The notes under the pieces are model-generated. The model was not told where the DNA came from. It saw nothing but the letters and a program-made list of their open reading frames with translations, and searched no databases. The position numbers and the translations under genes were made by a program. Shown here in pieces: positions 34,430 through 46,787 of a stretch of DNA of 64,000 nt. This stretch comes from Rhizopus arrhizus (Eukaryota; Mucoromycota; Mucoromycetes; Mucorales; Rhizopodaceae): NCBI GenBank assembly GCA_024220505.1, contig JAKZZE010000001.1, positions 496,001-560,000 on the forward strand, given 5' to 3'. Numbering within the stretch: position 1 is the first letter of the stretch; every line of letters begins with the position of its first letter.

Positions 34430-35687
34430 TGCTTTTTTTTCCCATCTAGTTTTGCTTTCTTTTTTGTTACACGTCTTTTTGCCAATACACCTTCTATTAA
34501 AGATGTCATGAACCTTTCTTCGTCTATCAATTGAAGAGTTTTTCTTTTTTCTTTTTTGTTAATCGTTGTAACAAACTGTCTTAGTGAGTGAGAGGACACA
34601 ATAAATAATTTCTTTGTGCTTAGTTGACATTGTTTGAGTTGACTAAATACAGAATCCTTGACTTCTAATACAAATTCACCCACTGCTGTTGCCCACACGA
34701 ACTCCTCTGTGCCTTGATGTCTCGCCTTTTTACTTGAAATCGCCTTGAATATATATAAAAAATAAAATGTTACTAATTCACTCATGAGTCACTCATTTTA
34801 CTAACATTCTCTTTGGATTACCTGATCTGCTTTGCTGCGTACAAATAGCACTGGTATTTTATGTTCTTTGGCTTTTAATGCGATATCAATATCATCCTGC
34901 ATAAGTCTGATATTTCATAAATACACACGTCATCTTTTATATTAATTACCTATTCCCCAGGACAATGACTAAAAGATCAAAAGCGCATAAAAAATTCTCT
35001 TCAAAGTAAGTCTCTCTAGAGTGACTTCTTGTACCAACACCTGGCATATCCCAAATCATCATAGTTACCAAATCAGGATGAATATAAGCTGTCGGTTTTG
35101 ATGTAGTCTCTATTTCACCCACTTTAGCAGCCTTTTTATCTGTGTCCTTATATCCAAGTATTGCATTCACTAAAGAACTCTGCAAACTGTTTTTAATATT
35201 TTCTTTGACAAAAAAAGATGAAGCAAACCTTTCCTGATCCAGACGTGCCTACAATAGCCACGTTATAATACAAGGTCGTGTTTAAGTTGATTTCTGCTTC
35301 TGCTCTTGCTTTAATCTCTGGTGGTATACTTAGTGGTGTAGGCGGCCGTTCTTTAAATATAAAAGTGACAGCTCCCCAAACAGCAAAAAAGGGTGCCAGT
35401 GGCCCTATAAACGTAAATGGATATTCCCTTTTTCTTTCTTAGACATTGTACTTACATGCAATGACGCCTAATAATCCACCTATAGCACCATCTATAATAC
35501 GAAATCCAGTGATGTCAGATTCCTTAAATGTATAAGCATTTAATACTGGATATGCAACAATGACAACAGGCACAGCCAATGTAGATACAGTAGCTTTTGT
35601 GAATCGATTTGATATATCTTCATAGACTGAATCTGATTTCTTTGTAAAGAAGGATATCTTGTTGACAGACGAAGTTGCTTGTCCCAT
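34426..35687 (-). CDS. IRG-like (interferon-inducible-type) dynamin-related GTPase, membrane-associated
   Basis: Five exons, complement(34426-34743, 34822-34906, 34950-35179, 35229-35404, 35456-35687); 346 residues; introns 43-78 nt, phases consistent. The N terminus MGQATSSV fits an N-myristoylation site. Two hydrophobic segments follow (about residues 33-47 and 61-93, including GAIGGLLGVIAW and PFFAVWGAVTFIF). The G domain has G1 GTSGSGKSS, a conserved ETTSKPTAY switch, G3 WDMPGVGT and G4 FVRSKAD. This order (VG/ETT.KPT.Y.HP...WD.PG.GT...Y) is the signature of the IIGP/IRG family, known from vertebrate cell-autonomous immunity. The C terminus is Lys-rich. It likely works at an internal membrane; role in fungi unknown. 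Confidence 0.85.
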
Positions 35688-35794
35688 AGTTTTTTTTATA
35701 AAAAAGAAAAACAAAGAAAAAAAATATAGAAAAAAAGTATCTTTATGGTAATATGCAAATTCTATATTAGGTAACAATGTGTAAATAAACAATT

Positions 35795-36244
35795 TTATGT
35801 TTGAATATCATAGGCGGCCAACTGAATATTCGAATCTTCATGCTTTGGCATAATAACAGCAATAAATCCATGATCCAAAGATCGATTAAATAGCAAGTCG
35901 AGGTTATCCACCAACTCTGTATGTAATTCTAATAATTTGCCTTCCATATGTGCCTTGACACTCGCTACAGTTTGGCCTTCTCCATCCAGTAATTCACAAA
36001 GTACAGTGTCTCTTTTTATTTTCTCTCCAATCAATTCTGTATTAAACTTGATTGACTTGTAATCTCTTGAAGGTTCCAGCAAACCCAAAACACAAATCTT
36101 GTTGGGAGCCTGTCTTACATAAACATCAACCTCACCTTCTTGTCCCCTTTTGTGATAAAGAGAGTAATATCTTTTTAAATAAGCATTGGGATCTTTATTC
36201 CAATCAGCTGTTGATTCTAAAAAAGGTTTGACATCATAGTCCAT
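35795..36244 (-). CDS. ABITRAM: ABITRAM/Simiate (FAM206A) family protein
   Basis: Single exon, 149 residues, close to the animal length of about 180. Landmarks: KRYYSLYHKRG near the N terminus, NKICVLGLLEPS, a glycine-led beta segment with a lysine-bearing turn (VASVKAHMEGKLLEL) and the end FIAVIMPKHEDS. This pattern (RYY..., N(R/K)ICV, V.G.LLE.N, GY/FIAV.LPK.E) is that of actin-binding transcription modulator, a biotinyl/lipoyl-like fold. In mammals it is reported to bind actin and act in nuclear speckles. It precedes the IRG-like gene on the same strand by 107 bp, too close for much promoter, so a bidirectional or shared transcript should be considered. Confidence 0.82.
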   Translation of the reverse strand: MDYDVKPFLESTADWNKDPNAYLKRYYSLYHKRGQEGEVDVYVRQAPNKICVLGLLEPSRDYKSIKFNTELIGEKIKRDTVLCELLDGEGQTVASVKAHMEGKLLELHTELVDNLDLLFNRSLDHGFIAVIMPKHEDSNIQLAAYDIQT

Positions 36245-36481
36245 TATGCTGAAAAAATTTTTGTTTATAAAAGAAAAGAAAAAAAAATAATGTGTACAAG
36301 TGACAGTCTTTGTATAGCCTATATCTTATGAAAAATGAATATTAACACTATTAAAAATAAGCAAGAGGTTAAGAAAACCATTTAAATCATATTCTGTATC
36401 ATTTCTTATCCACCATGTTTATTGATTGAATTATCTGCATCACCTTTGTTTTTATATTAAAATCTGTTCTACTATCTACCA

Positions 36482-36984
<503 letters not shown>

Positions 36985-37333
36985 TTGATTCAATCTATAC
37001 ACCGTCTTCAATACCTTTATTTTCTTTCTGTTTGACTTTCCATTCATTCGTTTTTATAATTAAGCAGCAAGACAGGAATCCATACTATTACGGCTGGTCA
37101 GCTCGCCATACTGAAGATAAATAGAGCTTTGTAGATATTAGACATGCGATAAAAGGCAGAAGTTTCAGTTTGATGCACTCAATTATAGATTAACCTAAGC
37201 AAATTTAAAATTAGGAATAATTAATGTAAGTCAGTAAACTATTGTTATTATTCTATAATCCAGAATAATCTATTTAAAAGATTCAAAGAATAAGGTAAAT
37301 AATAATAATATTGTTTTATTGAGCGCCTTTCTG

Positions 37334-37694
37334 TCATTTTCTACTTTTACGTTGTCCATTCCTTTTCGTGCTCGCTTGATGCCAAGTTCTCATGTAGTGC
37401 CTTGTAAAAGATTGCTTATACCAGCTTATACGTAGTAATTCTTGTAGGCTTACCATTCTTTCTAAAGCTTTCCTTTTTTTTAATAAATAGTCAACTAAAG
37501 AACTCGGTAGGAACGATGGCGCTCTCAATTGTTAAGAAGTAAAAGTAGCAAATCATAAAAATGCTATTAAAAAGAAATGCATGCTCTGAATTAACATATT
37601 TATTCTCTTTAATCAGCAATTGGGGCCTTGTGCTACCCATTTTCTGTTTCATTTCATAATATATCCTATCGAAGGCATATATGCTTCTAACCAT
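37334..37694 (-). CDS. Possible small basic protein, two exons
   Basis: Frame MVRSIYAFDRIYYEMKQKM at 37694 can be spliced in phase (G|GTAGCA to GAG|CG, about 115 nt) to APSFLPSSLVDYLLKKRKAL and a basic end (STKRNGQRKSRK), about 80 residues. No family recognised. It may be an internal or terminal exon of a longer unseen gene, or another relic. Confidence 0.25.
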
Positions 37695-38951
37695 TGTTTG
37701 TTATGAATAAATTTAGCATCCTGGGTATGCCATAATGAAAAGAAAAACTATATTCCAAAAGACCAGTTGAAAGAGACATAAGTTTAAAAAAGTATGATGG
37801 ATCTTTAATCGAGTAAAGCGGTAAATATAACATTGTAGTTATTATTTGTTTTATATCTTTAGTTAAGCTTTCTTGATTAATGAAATCTATTCGTAGGCGT
37901 CAATTGTAAGACTCGATTAACATGGCAAACGAATTAAGTGGCGAAAGCTTATGTAATTTTCTGCTATACAATTTGGCTTTTCGGTTGGTTTCTCAAATAA
38001 TAGCAAATTGGAGTCAAACACAAGAAATTTAGCTTATGTGCACAGTATTGTTAATTTCTCAAAAGCATGTTATTAAATCTATTAAAGGATGCATATAAAT
38101 ACTTTCCAGATTATGCTGAGATAGTTGCTTTGGCCAGTTTTTATTTATCATGAAAAAGCATTTGCCTTGGATGGGTATGGTGCCTTTGTCTAAAAATAAT
38201 TACTAAAATGACATATAAATACAACCATATAACAGTAAGGGGTTTATAAAAAGAATCTTCCGTTACTATCTACAATAGAAGAGTAAATTAATTAATTAAA
38301 AAAATGCAATATTGTGAAATGAATACTGAAGAAACATAAAACGGGTTTCTCCTATATGTCAAATGTGACATTTGTTTTGTAAAAAGTCAAAAAAAAAGAC
38401 GGCTCATTGAAGAGTTTAAGAGCACGGATGAATGTTTCATTAACCAGGTCCGGAAAAGGGTGAAGTGATACTTACTTTTACAAAGTGAGAGAATAACAGG
38501 TGTTCACAAGATACGATAATCAGTTCATACTAAAAAATATATCGGGTAAAGTACATTAAATTCTGTTAACGTTACCTATCATTACAACTGCAGAATGACG
38601 AATAATTTTCTTGTTCAAATATCTTGACTTTGTCAATTTACTGATACAGTTACAACATTAAAAAATAAATGTCAATGCTATGTCTTGAGTTGCCCACTCT
38701 TTAGGAAAGCTACTTGACTGTACGGCTATAACTACATAATGAAATTGATAATATCAAATATTGAGCAAGTCACTGACTGTTACCATAGTAAAATTAGGGA
38801 AATACCTTTGAGGAATATTTATGATAGTTCCTATTGGTTAACGTTCCTGAAGTATTGCTTAAAAAGTCACTTTGCTTATTTTGTTAATGCATAGTAAATA
38901 AAAGCCCTTTTTTTTATTTTTTCTCTAAAATATATAGTATTTTTATTCATA
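37695..38951. other. Intergenic; upstream of GID4, nothing recognised
   Basis: AT-rich, only short frames. The last 60 bases before the GID4 start are T-rich with TATAGTA near 38933. Confidence 0.55.
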
Positions 38952-39930
38952 ATGCCCATTGTTTCATTAAAAACAAATACAAATTCTATTGAAAAGACAA
39001 ACAATCGTAATTCTAATATTCACCATTGTAACCCATTAAGAAAGGACAAAGCTGACGAAAAAGAATATAAAGTAATAAAAACAACATCGCTCCTTTCTCG
39101 TCAAGAGGATGATCTTTGGGTTGATATTTCGACCAAACGTTTGAAAAGCAGCTGTTTAGGCGCACTTTATGATGGTTCTCGGTTTAAAGGTGTACAAAAA
39201 TGCGGTTCAAATAAGTATAATGTTATTGTAGATGTTAAGGTAATAGGAGATATATCCTTTATACAAAACTCATGAAGCGATATGGTTAGCATGTTGATTT
39301 GGCAGCAAGTAAAATTCACGGATACCTTAATATCGAAGGACTCACTAGTGAATGCCCAGAATTGACAGTAAAGAAAGAGAGAAACTGTTTAAAAGAATGA
39401 ACTTAACCCTCTAAACCATGTATAGACATTCTTTGAAGGTGAGATTATTGGACCTCATCATTCCTTTTTAACTAGAAAGTGGCAAGCACAACAATCAATA
39501 GATATTTTACACTGGGTAGGGAAGAACGTGATGACCTCACTTTGTTTATCATGTAATTAATGTTTATTTACAAACGCAGGGACGTTTTCCATCATTTGAA
39601 CCTTATATCAGCATATTTAATAACGATGATTTTGTTTACAATCCTTACGATAATGATTTTATATACATGAGATGGAAAGAACAGTTTTTAGTTCCTGATC
39701 ATTGCGTGAATAATATTGATGGTGCTAGTTTTGCAGGATTTTATTATATTTGCTATCAACGGTCGACAAATGAAATCAAAGGATTTTATTTTTACTTTAA
39801 TAATCATGAATGGTAAACTCATTATGTAGCATAATACCTTATGTTTACTAACAAGCAATTACTTAGGTATCAACAATTGGTGCTTGAGCATGTAGAAGAG
39901 CATTCATTTGCAAGTTTTGAATTTCGTTAA
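38952..39930 (+). CDS. GID4: GID4/VID24 substrate receptor of the GID/CTLH ubiquitin ligase
   Basis: Five exons: 38952-39239, 39290-39367, 39426-39515, 39580-39812, 39867-39930; 250 residues; introns 50-64 nt, all phases fit. After a polar 70-residue leader the Vid24 beta-barrel is complete: [83 protein letters not shown] and the C-terminal HSFASFEFR. The animal/yeast LCGYL reads IHGYL here. GID4 binds proteins with N-terminal Pro degrons, such as fructose-1,6-bisphosphatase, and presents them to the GID E3 ligase when glucose returns. Cytosolic. Choosing the acceptor at 39289 restores the conserved HVD segment. Confidence 0.94.
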
Positions 39931-40746
39931 TATTATACCAACACACAATTTTGTAAATAATGTAAACACATCACTTTAATATATGCGCAATAAAAAAGCA
40001 CGTTTATTTTATTTTTAACCGAGCACAAAATTAGAATAGTCGGTTCATTTTGCCGATAGAATAATAAATAAAGGGAATATTCTAGAATACAGAATTTGCT
40101 ACTTTCTAAACACACAAAAAATAAAATCAATATATTTATTATTTTATAGTAAAAGGGTCTTTGAAAGATGACTAGAGCTGTTAATCCATAATCAAAGGTA
40201 TTAAGCTTAGAACATTAACCAAGTTCTTGAGGTATTATGCCAGTGCTATTTCATCCGAGCACCACATAAAGCAAGGACACTCATCCAAGAAAGGAGGCGA
40301 GGAAGATTCGTAAATAGACCTCTTTATTCGAACCATAGCCTTAATTATTCATAAAAGAGCATGCCAAAACAACCATCCTTTCCATGCAAAAGCATGATCT
40401 ATTACATATGATGAGTTAAGATTATGACAGCCTTAATATTCTTTACCAAGCTTCTTGGATGACCAAGCATCCACCACGAGCTTTGTATAACTACAGCCCT
40501 TAATTTAATGGTAGAAGAGAAACATTAGATGAACTTGAGTGTTCTATTCAACTATGAATCTATGAATGAATAACAAGACATCTTTTTTTTTTCTTTTGAA
40601 AAGAAAGAGGGTTGAATATTTAAATACATTTTATATGCTTTTTGTATGTGATCATAATTTATGACAACATTTTTCTTTTCTGCTGATGGTAATTGCAATA
40701 ATAATTCAAATATTATCCTTTATTAAAATCTTTATATACAATAAAA
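39931..40746. other. Intergenic between convergent GID4 and NDUFAF3; nothing recognised
   Basis: AT-rich, short frames only. Confidence 0.55.
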
Positions 40747-41423
40747 CTATTCAAATGGTAATAATGCTAATGCCACCCTTCGTCCTTCTTCCGCAAGTAC
40801 ATTATAAGTAGCTGCAGCATGTTTCTAATGAAATCAAATAAACCATATTTTAATAAACATAAGACATATTTTCTTTTTGCTTTGCTTACCGTGTTCATTT
40901 GATCTACTTGCATTCCTTTCTTAAAAAAGTATTTTCTGATTTCTTCAGGAAGTGGTGCCAATTCTTTTCCTGTGCCAAACAAGACAAGTTCAGGCCTTGG
41001 TGAAACAATATCAAAGATCTTGAAAGCATCCAGATCCCAATCTTTCATGGGCATATGACCAGGTGTTCGAGGAGGAGGATTCCATAAGAATGCTGAGCCA
41101 TTCAACAAAATGAGAGGTTGTTCTATTTTGACATTGTTGGATAATACAAAGCCACCGGTCTTGGTGATAATTTCAACACCTACATTGGGTCCACGATCAA
41201 ACATGTTGTTAAATGCCGCAAGCATCGAGTTGGGAACGACATTGGGGTTTGTCGGTGGTGTTTGGGGCATTGCGTTGTTTGCAATTTTTGAAGTATCAAT
41301 GTAAGCTTTGCTCCAATCTTCTTCACTCACATTTTTAAATCGTGTCGCAGTTGAAGAAAGACATCGAAGTTGTTGTGATTTAGTAAAAGTTGAGGTTGAT
41401 TTTAATAAAGCTTGACGTAGCAT
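40747..41423 (-). CDS. NDUFAF3: Mitochondrial complex I assembly factor NDUFAF3 (Mth938 domain)
   Basis: Two exons, complement(40747-40824, 40890-41423), 203 residues, intron 65 nt. The N terminus is a mitochondrial presequence rich in Arg, Ser and Thr without acidic residues (MLRQALLKSTSTFTKSQQLR). The Mth938/DUF498 fold follows: GGFVLSNNVKIEQPLILLNG, FLWNPP, LDAFKIFDIVSPRPELVLFG, TGKELAPLPEEIR and, after splicing, KHAAATYNVLAEEGRRVALA ending LLPFE. NDUFAF3 with NDUFAF4 assembles the Q-module of complex I in the mitochondrial matrix, which implies that this fungus has complex I. The unspliced frame would end in nonsense residues, so the intron is well supported. Confidence 0.92.
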
Positions 41424-41466
41424 ATTTAATAAATAGAAAAAAAAAATATTTTATTTAAAAAAAAGG

Positions 41467-44067
41467 TTAAACATCTTTTTTATTTTCATCTGCAGGTTCA
41501 GATACAGCTAAACTTCCTAGCTTTGTCTCATCATCTTCTTCTACATCATCAATTTTAAATATACGTCTAGCAATTGTTCTACTCTTCTTTTCATCGGGTA
41601 CAGTCAAAGTAGATGTCATACCTTCCACCTTAAACACGTCTGCATTTGAACTATTCACGCTACTGAAGCTGTTTGTCCTACTTCTGCTGCGACTGTGAGG
41701 ACGTGTATCTGAGTCACTAAGTGATCCACTGATACCAGATTTGTCCAAGTAAAAGAATACATCGTCTGCTACATCTGTTTCGTCTGTTCTACCCCAATTG
41801 AAAATAGTCTTGTCATCTAACCAATTCATGGTGGTAGCTTGATGAAAGAATCCACTGGCAATCTTGGGAAGTTTACTAGAAGTCCATGAAAGACTTGTCG
41901 TGCTTGTTGTACGACTAGGTGTAGTAGCTGTTGTACGGGATATATAATTAGCTATAAAGTATTGTTTAGTATACGAAAAATATTTGTTTGCAGTAACAAA
42001 AGTACCATCAAAATCAGGGAATACTTTGGGTCCATACTCATTGATGAGTTCAGTGATATCTTTTGAAAGTTTTTCTCTATTCTGTCGAAGTGTTTCTGCT
42101 CCGCTTGGATCTAAAAATGTTAACCAAGTAGGTTTAATAGAGCTATTGAAGAGTTAGGTATATTATGTTTTCTTTTTTTATTTACACGCCTTCTTTTACC
42201 GAAGAATATCATGTCCAATTTCTCCAAATCTAAGGCTGGCATAAGACACAAAGGGTAATAAGCTCCAGGTGGCAATGGGTAACAGCAACTTCCATTTTAA
42301 CTCTAGATCCATTTGCAAAGTGAAAATGAATACCATGAAACTATAACACGCGTAGAGAGTTGGTAACAAGACAAGGCCCATTAATAACTTCCAAGTAGCC
42401 AATACATCTCTTCCTGCAATCTTGACCGTTGAACTCTTTAGTGCAGCTAATATATTAATTGATTAAATATATTTTCTCTTTATAAAAAAGAAAACTTACC
42501 GTCGGCTTTCTTTTGACTAATCACTTTTGCTATAATAGCAACAGGCAGGTTCAAAATACCACCTGGGAAAGCCAAAAGAGTGAGTACCGCCAAGATAATT
42601 ATACGCTTGATCAAGAGCCAGAGCATCCTTGGACCATTTGTTTCAGTCTTCAACACTTGATGATCTTTGATACCGTGGTATTTTAACAATTGATTATAAG
42701 CCAGCACTTTTTGTTGCAGCTCAATTACTTTGGGATCATCCTTGAAAAAATTGTATCCAATTAAAAAGCGCCTGTTCAAGTCAACCACCTGAGATAAATG
42801 CAGTTTCTTGTGAGCGGGTTTATAAAGTCTTCTGGCTGCTTGGATCAACTAGGACAAATAAGGTTAAAACGCATGAATTTTACAAACAAAAAAATGTTAC
42901 ACACCATCAATGTTTCATAACTTCCTGCATTCACAGTGACGGTCTTCAGGGCGCTGTAGATGCTATCCAGTAAGGTTGAACATGCCTCTCTTTTTTCTGT
43001 TCCTCCTGCTTTGAATTTCTCTACGAGCTCAGCTGGAACTGTCATTGGATTACCGAATTCAATCACTGCACGAGATCGAAATTTGTGTGCATGGAAATAG
43101 TTTAAGCCTTTTAATGAAAAAGTGTATTAGTACTCATTTGCTTCATAAAAAAAACCTCTTCTTCACTTTACCGCATGGAACAATCTTAACATCTAACCCT
43201 GGGTATTTAGCCATAGCGCCTAATGCCATTAATGTGACTCCGGCTAATAGAAAATTAGAACAATTTCTACTACGTGTACTCTTGTACCTTTAAAAGGAAG
43301 CATCTCTGCTCTATCATGACTACCACCTTCTGGGAAAATAGTAATACAGCCTCCATTATTTAATTCATCGTGAACAGATTTATAAACTGCTTCTTGTTCA
43401 ATATGAGGAACGCACTTGTATGTCGTTCCTTCAGATCGTGTTAATAGTTCCAAAGCCTTCAACTCTTTAAATTCCTTCTTGATAATCAATTCAGTATCTG
43501 ATATGATCTCAACTACCTCTGACTGACCACTTCCTTTGGGTAGTGAAATAGAATCTCTTGGTTTTAACTGGACTGTAAATTTGGTGTTGATACCTACAAT
43601 ACGTAAAGGATCTGTTTTTCTATTGAGTAGTTGAATAGTTCCTTCACCGGGGTTAGCTAAATCTTGGGGCCGAATGACAGGGACTATGTTGTGTGTAAAT
43701 GAGAGAGGAAAACATGATACATGAAAATAGACTTACTGGCATTCACCATTCGAGCAAAAGTACCAATTCCCTTCTGATGCATTGATTTTTCAGCAATCAA
43801 AAATGAAACTCTTCTTTGACACTCTCTCATAAGTACAATTGGATCTACAAACTACACATTTATGTTTAGATCATCAAGCTTCTAATGAGATTTTATGGTT
43901 ACTTGGTTGGCGTGTGGTGCTGCTACAAATATGACCGGTCCTTCACTTGGTATTTTGTGTGCACCTCTTGGTTTCACTTCTCGAAAGAAAACGTCCAGCA
44001 TCAAGTTGAATAACCATAGTGCAACATCATACGTGAACCTTTGTAAAAAAGGTCGTTTAGTTGCCAT
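41467..44067 (-). CDS. Glycerol-3-phosphate/DHAP O-acyltransferase (GPT2/SCT1 type)
   Basis: Nine exons, complement(41467-41951, 42006-42142, 42200-42446, 42500-42848, 42905-43107, 43172-43243, 43288-43683, 43737-43851, 43903-44067); 722 residues; introns 44-64 nt, all in phase. Acyltransferase motifs: PHANQFVDPIVLMREC across the first junction (motif I), FLIAEKSMHQKGIG, IPVIRP, FPEGGSHDRAEMLPFK (motif III) and KIVPCGLNYF. An insertion carrying KPRDSISLPKGSG sits between motifs II and III, as in Sct1/Gpt2. Two or more C-terminal membrane segments follow (LWLLIKRIIILAVLTLLAFP; LLMGLVLLPTLYACYSFMVF) and a Ser-rich tail typical of phosphoregulated Gpt2. It makes lysophosphatidic acid at the ER, the first step of glycerolipid synthesis. 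Confidence 0.93.
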
Positions 44068-44172
44068 GGCTTTCCTCGTTTTTTTGGTACAAAAGAAGGA
44101 AAAAGAAACTGGAAGAAAATAAAGAATTTTCTTTTTCAGACAATAAGAGAGAAAAAGCGGGGAAATTTTTTT

Positions 44173-46054
44173 TTATTGGGAATTTTCCTTCTTTACGATA
44201 TCCATTTCTTGTAATACTCGAAGCCATTCTGTACCTGCTTCTTTTCTCATGGCTTCAATCTTTTTTCTGAAGGCGCCATCTGATTTTGTGTTTTCTTCCG
44301 ATAAATTAGGTGCTTTACTACGTTTTGATCGTACAGAGGAAGCCCTGCGAACAGTAGTGGCTGCCTCTTGCTGTACAGAGTTTTCTAAATCTGCCAACCG
44401 GTGAACGTGTTTACTTGGTTCAGCAGCTGTAGCAAATGAGGGTGGATCGATATTACTTTGTCCCAATCGAATCATTCTCTTGTTGCTCTTGGTCTTTGCC
44501 CTTGCGACTTTATGCTGAACTGCTGTTGTCTCTTCATTTACAGGCCTTGGCTGTACGGTTGCAGCAGGTGTAGTATTGTTCAAATGGAAGGTTGTGTCAG
44601 GTAACATACGTCTCTTTTCTACAAACGATGGCTTTGTTCCGTCCAATTCGATACCTCCATCCTTATGTTTAAACATTGAGAATATATCCACTCTGTAATC
44701 AGGCTTTATAATAGTTCATCATTAAATTGAACATAAAACTATCTGTTGCTTTTACCTGTAATTTAGTAAAGGTGTTGCCTTCCACCCAAATGTCATGAAT
44801 ATTTGGTAAAGAAGTCAGCCGACCAATTTCAGCAGCGTCTTCGATTCGATTATCTCTTACATCTAGTTTTTCCAAGGCATACAAGCGATCCAATCCAGCC
44901 AACATTGTTAAACGGTTTCCTCTTAAATCCAACTCTTGTATGTTACCCAAGACGGTATTGATACCTGTGATGGATGAGATCATATTGTAAGACAGATTTA
45001 AGCTCGTCAGATTATAAAGGACCGAAAGTGCTGCAGGGACGTCGATCAGCAAATTACTAGAGATATTCAAATGGGTTACTGAACGGATATGGGAAACAGA
45101 ATCCGCTTCAAGTGTTGTCAAACTATTATCAGCCAGGGAGAGCATCTTGAGCTTAGACCAAGGTCTATCTTTGATTACGTCTGCTGCGTTATCAACTGAA
45201 CCATTCTTGATCGTCAGGCTGACCAACTGATCAGCCAGGGTTGACCAGTCACCGATGTATCTTGGCGGAATATGATTTAATTCTAAGTAAGCCAACTCCT
45301 TAAAGGGTAAGAGCGGCAGCGTTAGTGACCCATCCAAGGGTTTTTCATAGCCTCGAATCGTACGTTGTCCGCTTCGTGTGACGTCGTTGTGGGTATTGAG
45401 ATTCATGTTGAGCTTCAAAGCGTTTATTTTCGAAAAATACTTGTGAATGTAAACAATATCTTCATGCAGCGGTCGTTCTTGTTTGTTTGGTTTGGACCAG
45501 AGTTGCCAGCCCGTTGAGAGAGATAAGGTGGACATGACTGAGTTGATAGAGGACGCTATCGAGGGGGCCGTGCCTGCGCTCTGTGTTGTTTCAGTTTCAA
45601 CCAGTCCATTTTCTTCAGGGACTGGCAAGCGAGTCTCTTCTAGTCCAAGATACTCAAACTGAACTAAAAGGAAATACAAGTGATGAATATCTAACGGAAG
45701 ACTCGAGCGAGGTGGCATATAAGACGTATTGGATAAAGAGTTTGTATTAGGTGAAACTGCAGCTAATAAGGACCAGTATGGAATAGCAGCAGCAAGTGAT
45801 GTAGGTCGTGAACTGCTACTGTTTTGACTACTACTACGTCGTTTCTCTGGGTTGCTTGAACGTGTCCATAAAGAAGAGACTGCTTTCATAAAGGTGTTGC
45901 TATCTTCTTTTATTGATTCTGGTTCTGTTGTAGCTGCTGCATTATGTAAAATGGAATTAAAATTAGGTTGAGATGATAATAATTTATGTTCATGGGCTTC
46001 CAAATAGTTTCTTGTTGCTCTAATAAACTGTTCACCTGTCACTGAAGTTGACAT
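44173..46054 (-). CDS. Leucine-rich-repeat protein (SDS22/nischarin-like)
   Basis: Two exons, complement(44173-44703, 44756-46054), 609 residues; the 52-nt intron joins NTFTKLQ to PDYRVDIFSMFKHKDGG. The N-terminal half contains a Ser-rich linker. Residues about 240-430 hold SDS22-type repeats (LAYLELNHIP, LKMLSLADNSLTTLE, VTHLNISSNLL, LTSLNLSYNMISSI, IQELDLRGNRLT, LEKLDVRDNRIED, IHDIWVEGNTFTKL). The LRR cap is followed by the YR..IF..F motif. The C-terminal part is basic and disordered. SDS22-like LRR proteins act as scaffolds, often for phosphatases or GTPase signalling. No catalytic domain is present. Precise orthology is not clear. Confidence 0.85.
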
Positions 46055-46241
46055 GTTTATTTTTGTTAAAAAAAAAAGGAAAAAAGAGCTTTATGTACGG
46101 GACTTTAATAATAAAGCAAAAAGAGGTTTATTAAAAAAATGTGTTTATTTGGACTTGGTAGACAAAAACGCTTATTTATCATCACCAGTAGCACGAGCTA
46201 ATATTATTTTTGATAAGAATAAACAATTTCTTTCTTTTTTT

Positions 46242-46787
46242 TTATAACTTTAACTTACTGTAAATGATTTGGGCGTGGTGACGAGAAATAGGCTTAATCA
46301 AACCTTGAGCTTCAAGTTCACGGATGGCAATACGAGCTAAAGAACCGTTAAGCTTAAGACGATCAACCAAGACAGATTGAGAAATGAGCTTGTAGGTAGG
46401 GACTTCCTTGAACAAACGTTCGTAGGTGGGCTTGTCGAGAATGACCAAGTTGTTGGCCTTGTCCTTAACCTTCTTAGCGGACCACTTCTATTAAATTAGC
46501 GCTGTCATGTCAGTCGATCGTAAGTGTATATTAGGTTGTAATTGAAACTTGCCTTCTTAGCTTTCTTTCCACCTGAGGATGAGGTAGGCTTAGCAGCAAC
46601 GTCCTTCTTAGCCTACATTAAATGCAATTTTTAGTTTCCATTCTGCAAACATTTAGTTTATTCCCCTCGACATTCTTTCTTTTGATATTATCAATCCATT
46701 CATCCATCCCTTATCCATCCAGTACTTTTTATCGCATTTTCTCTTTTATTTTTCCCATATACAAGCTTCTCTCTATCAACTTACCAT
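46242..46787 (-). CDS. RPS25: 40S ribosomal protein eS25
   Basis: Three coding exons, complement(46242-46487, 46553-46612, 46785-46787), 102 residues. The conserved body is NNLVILDKPTYERLFKEVP, TYKLISQSVLVDRLKLNGSL and GLIKPISRHHAQIIYSKLKL, preceded by a Lys-rich tail (GGKKAKKKWSAKKVKDK). The first coding exon is only the ATG, followed directly by GTAAGT and a 172-nt intron, the longest clear intron in the window. The second intron (46488-46552) starts with GC, not GT (AAG|GCAAGT ... TAG|AAG), and no in-phase GT donor exists nearby. eS25 sits near the E site of the small subunit and is needed for some IRES-type initiation. Confidence 0.94.
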
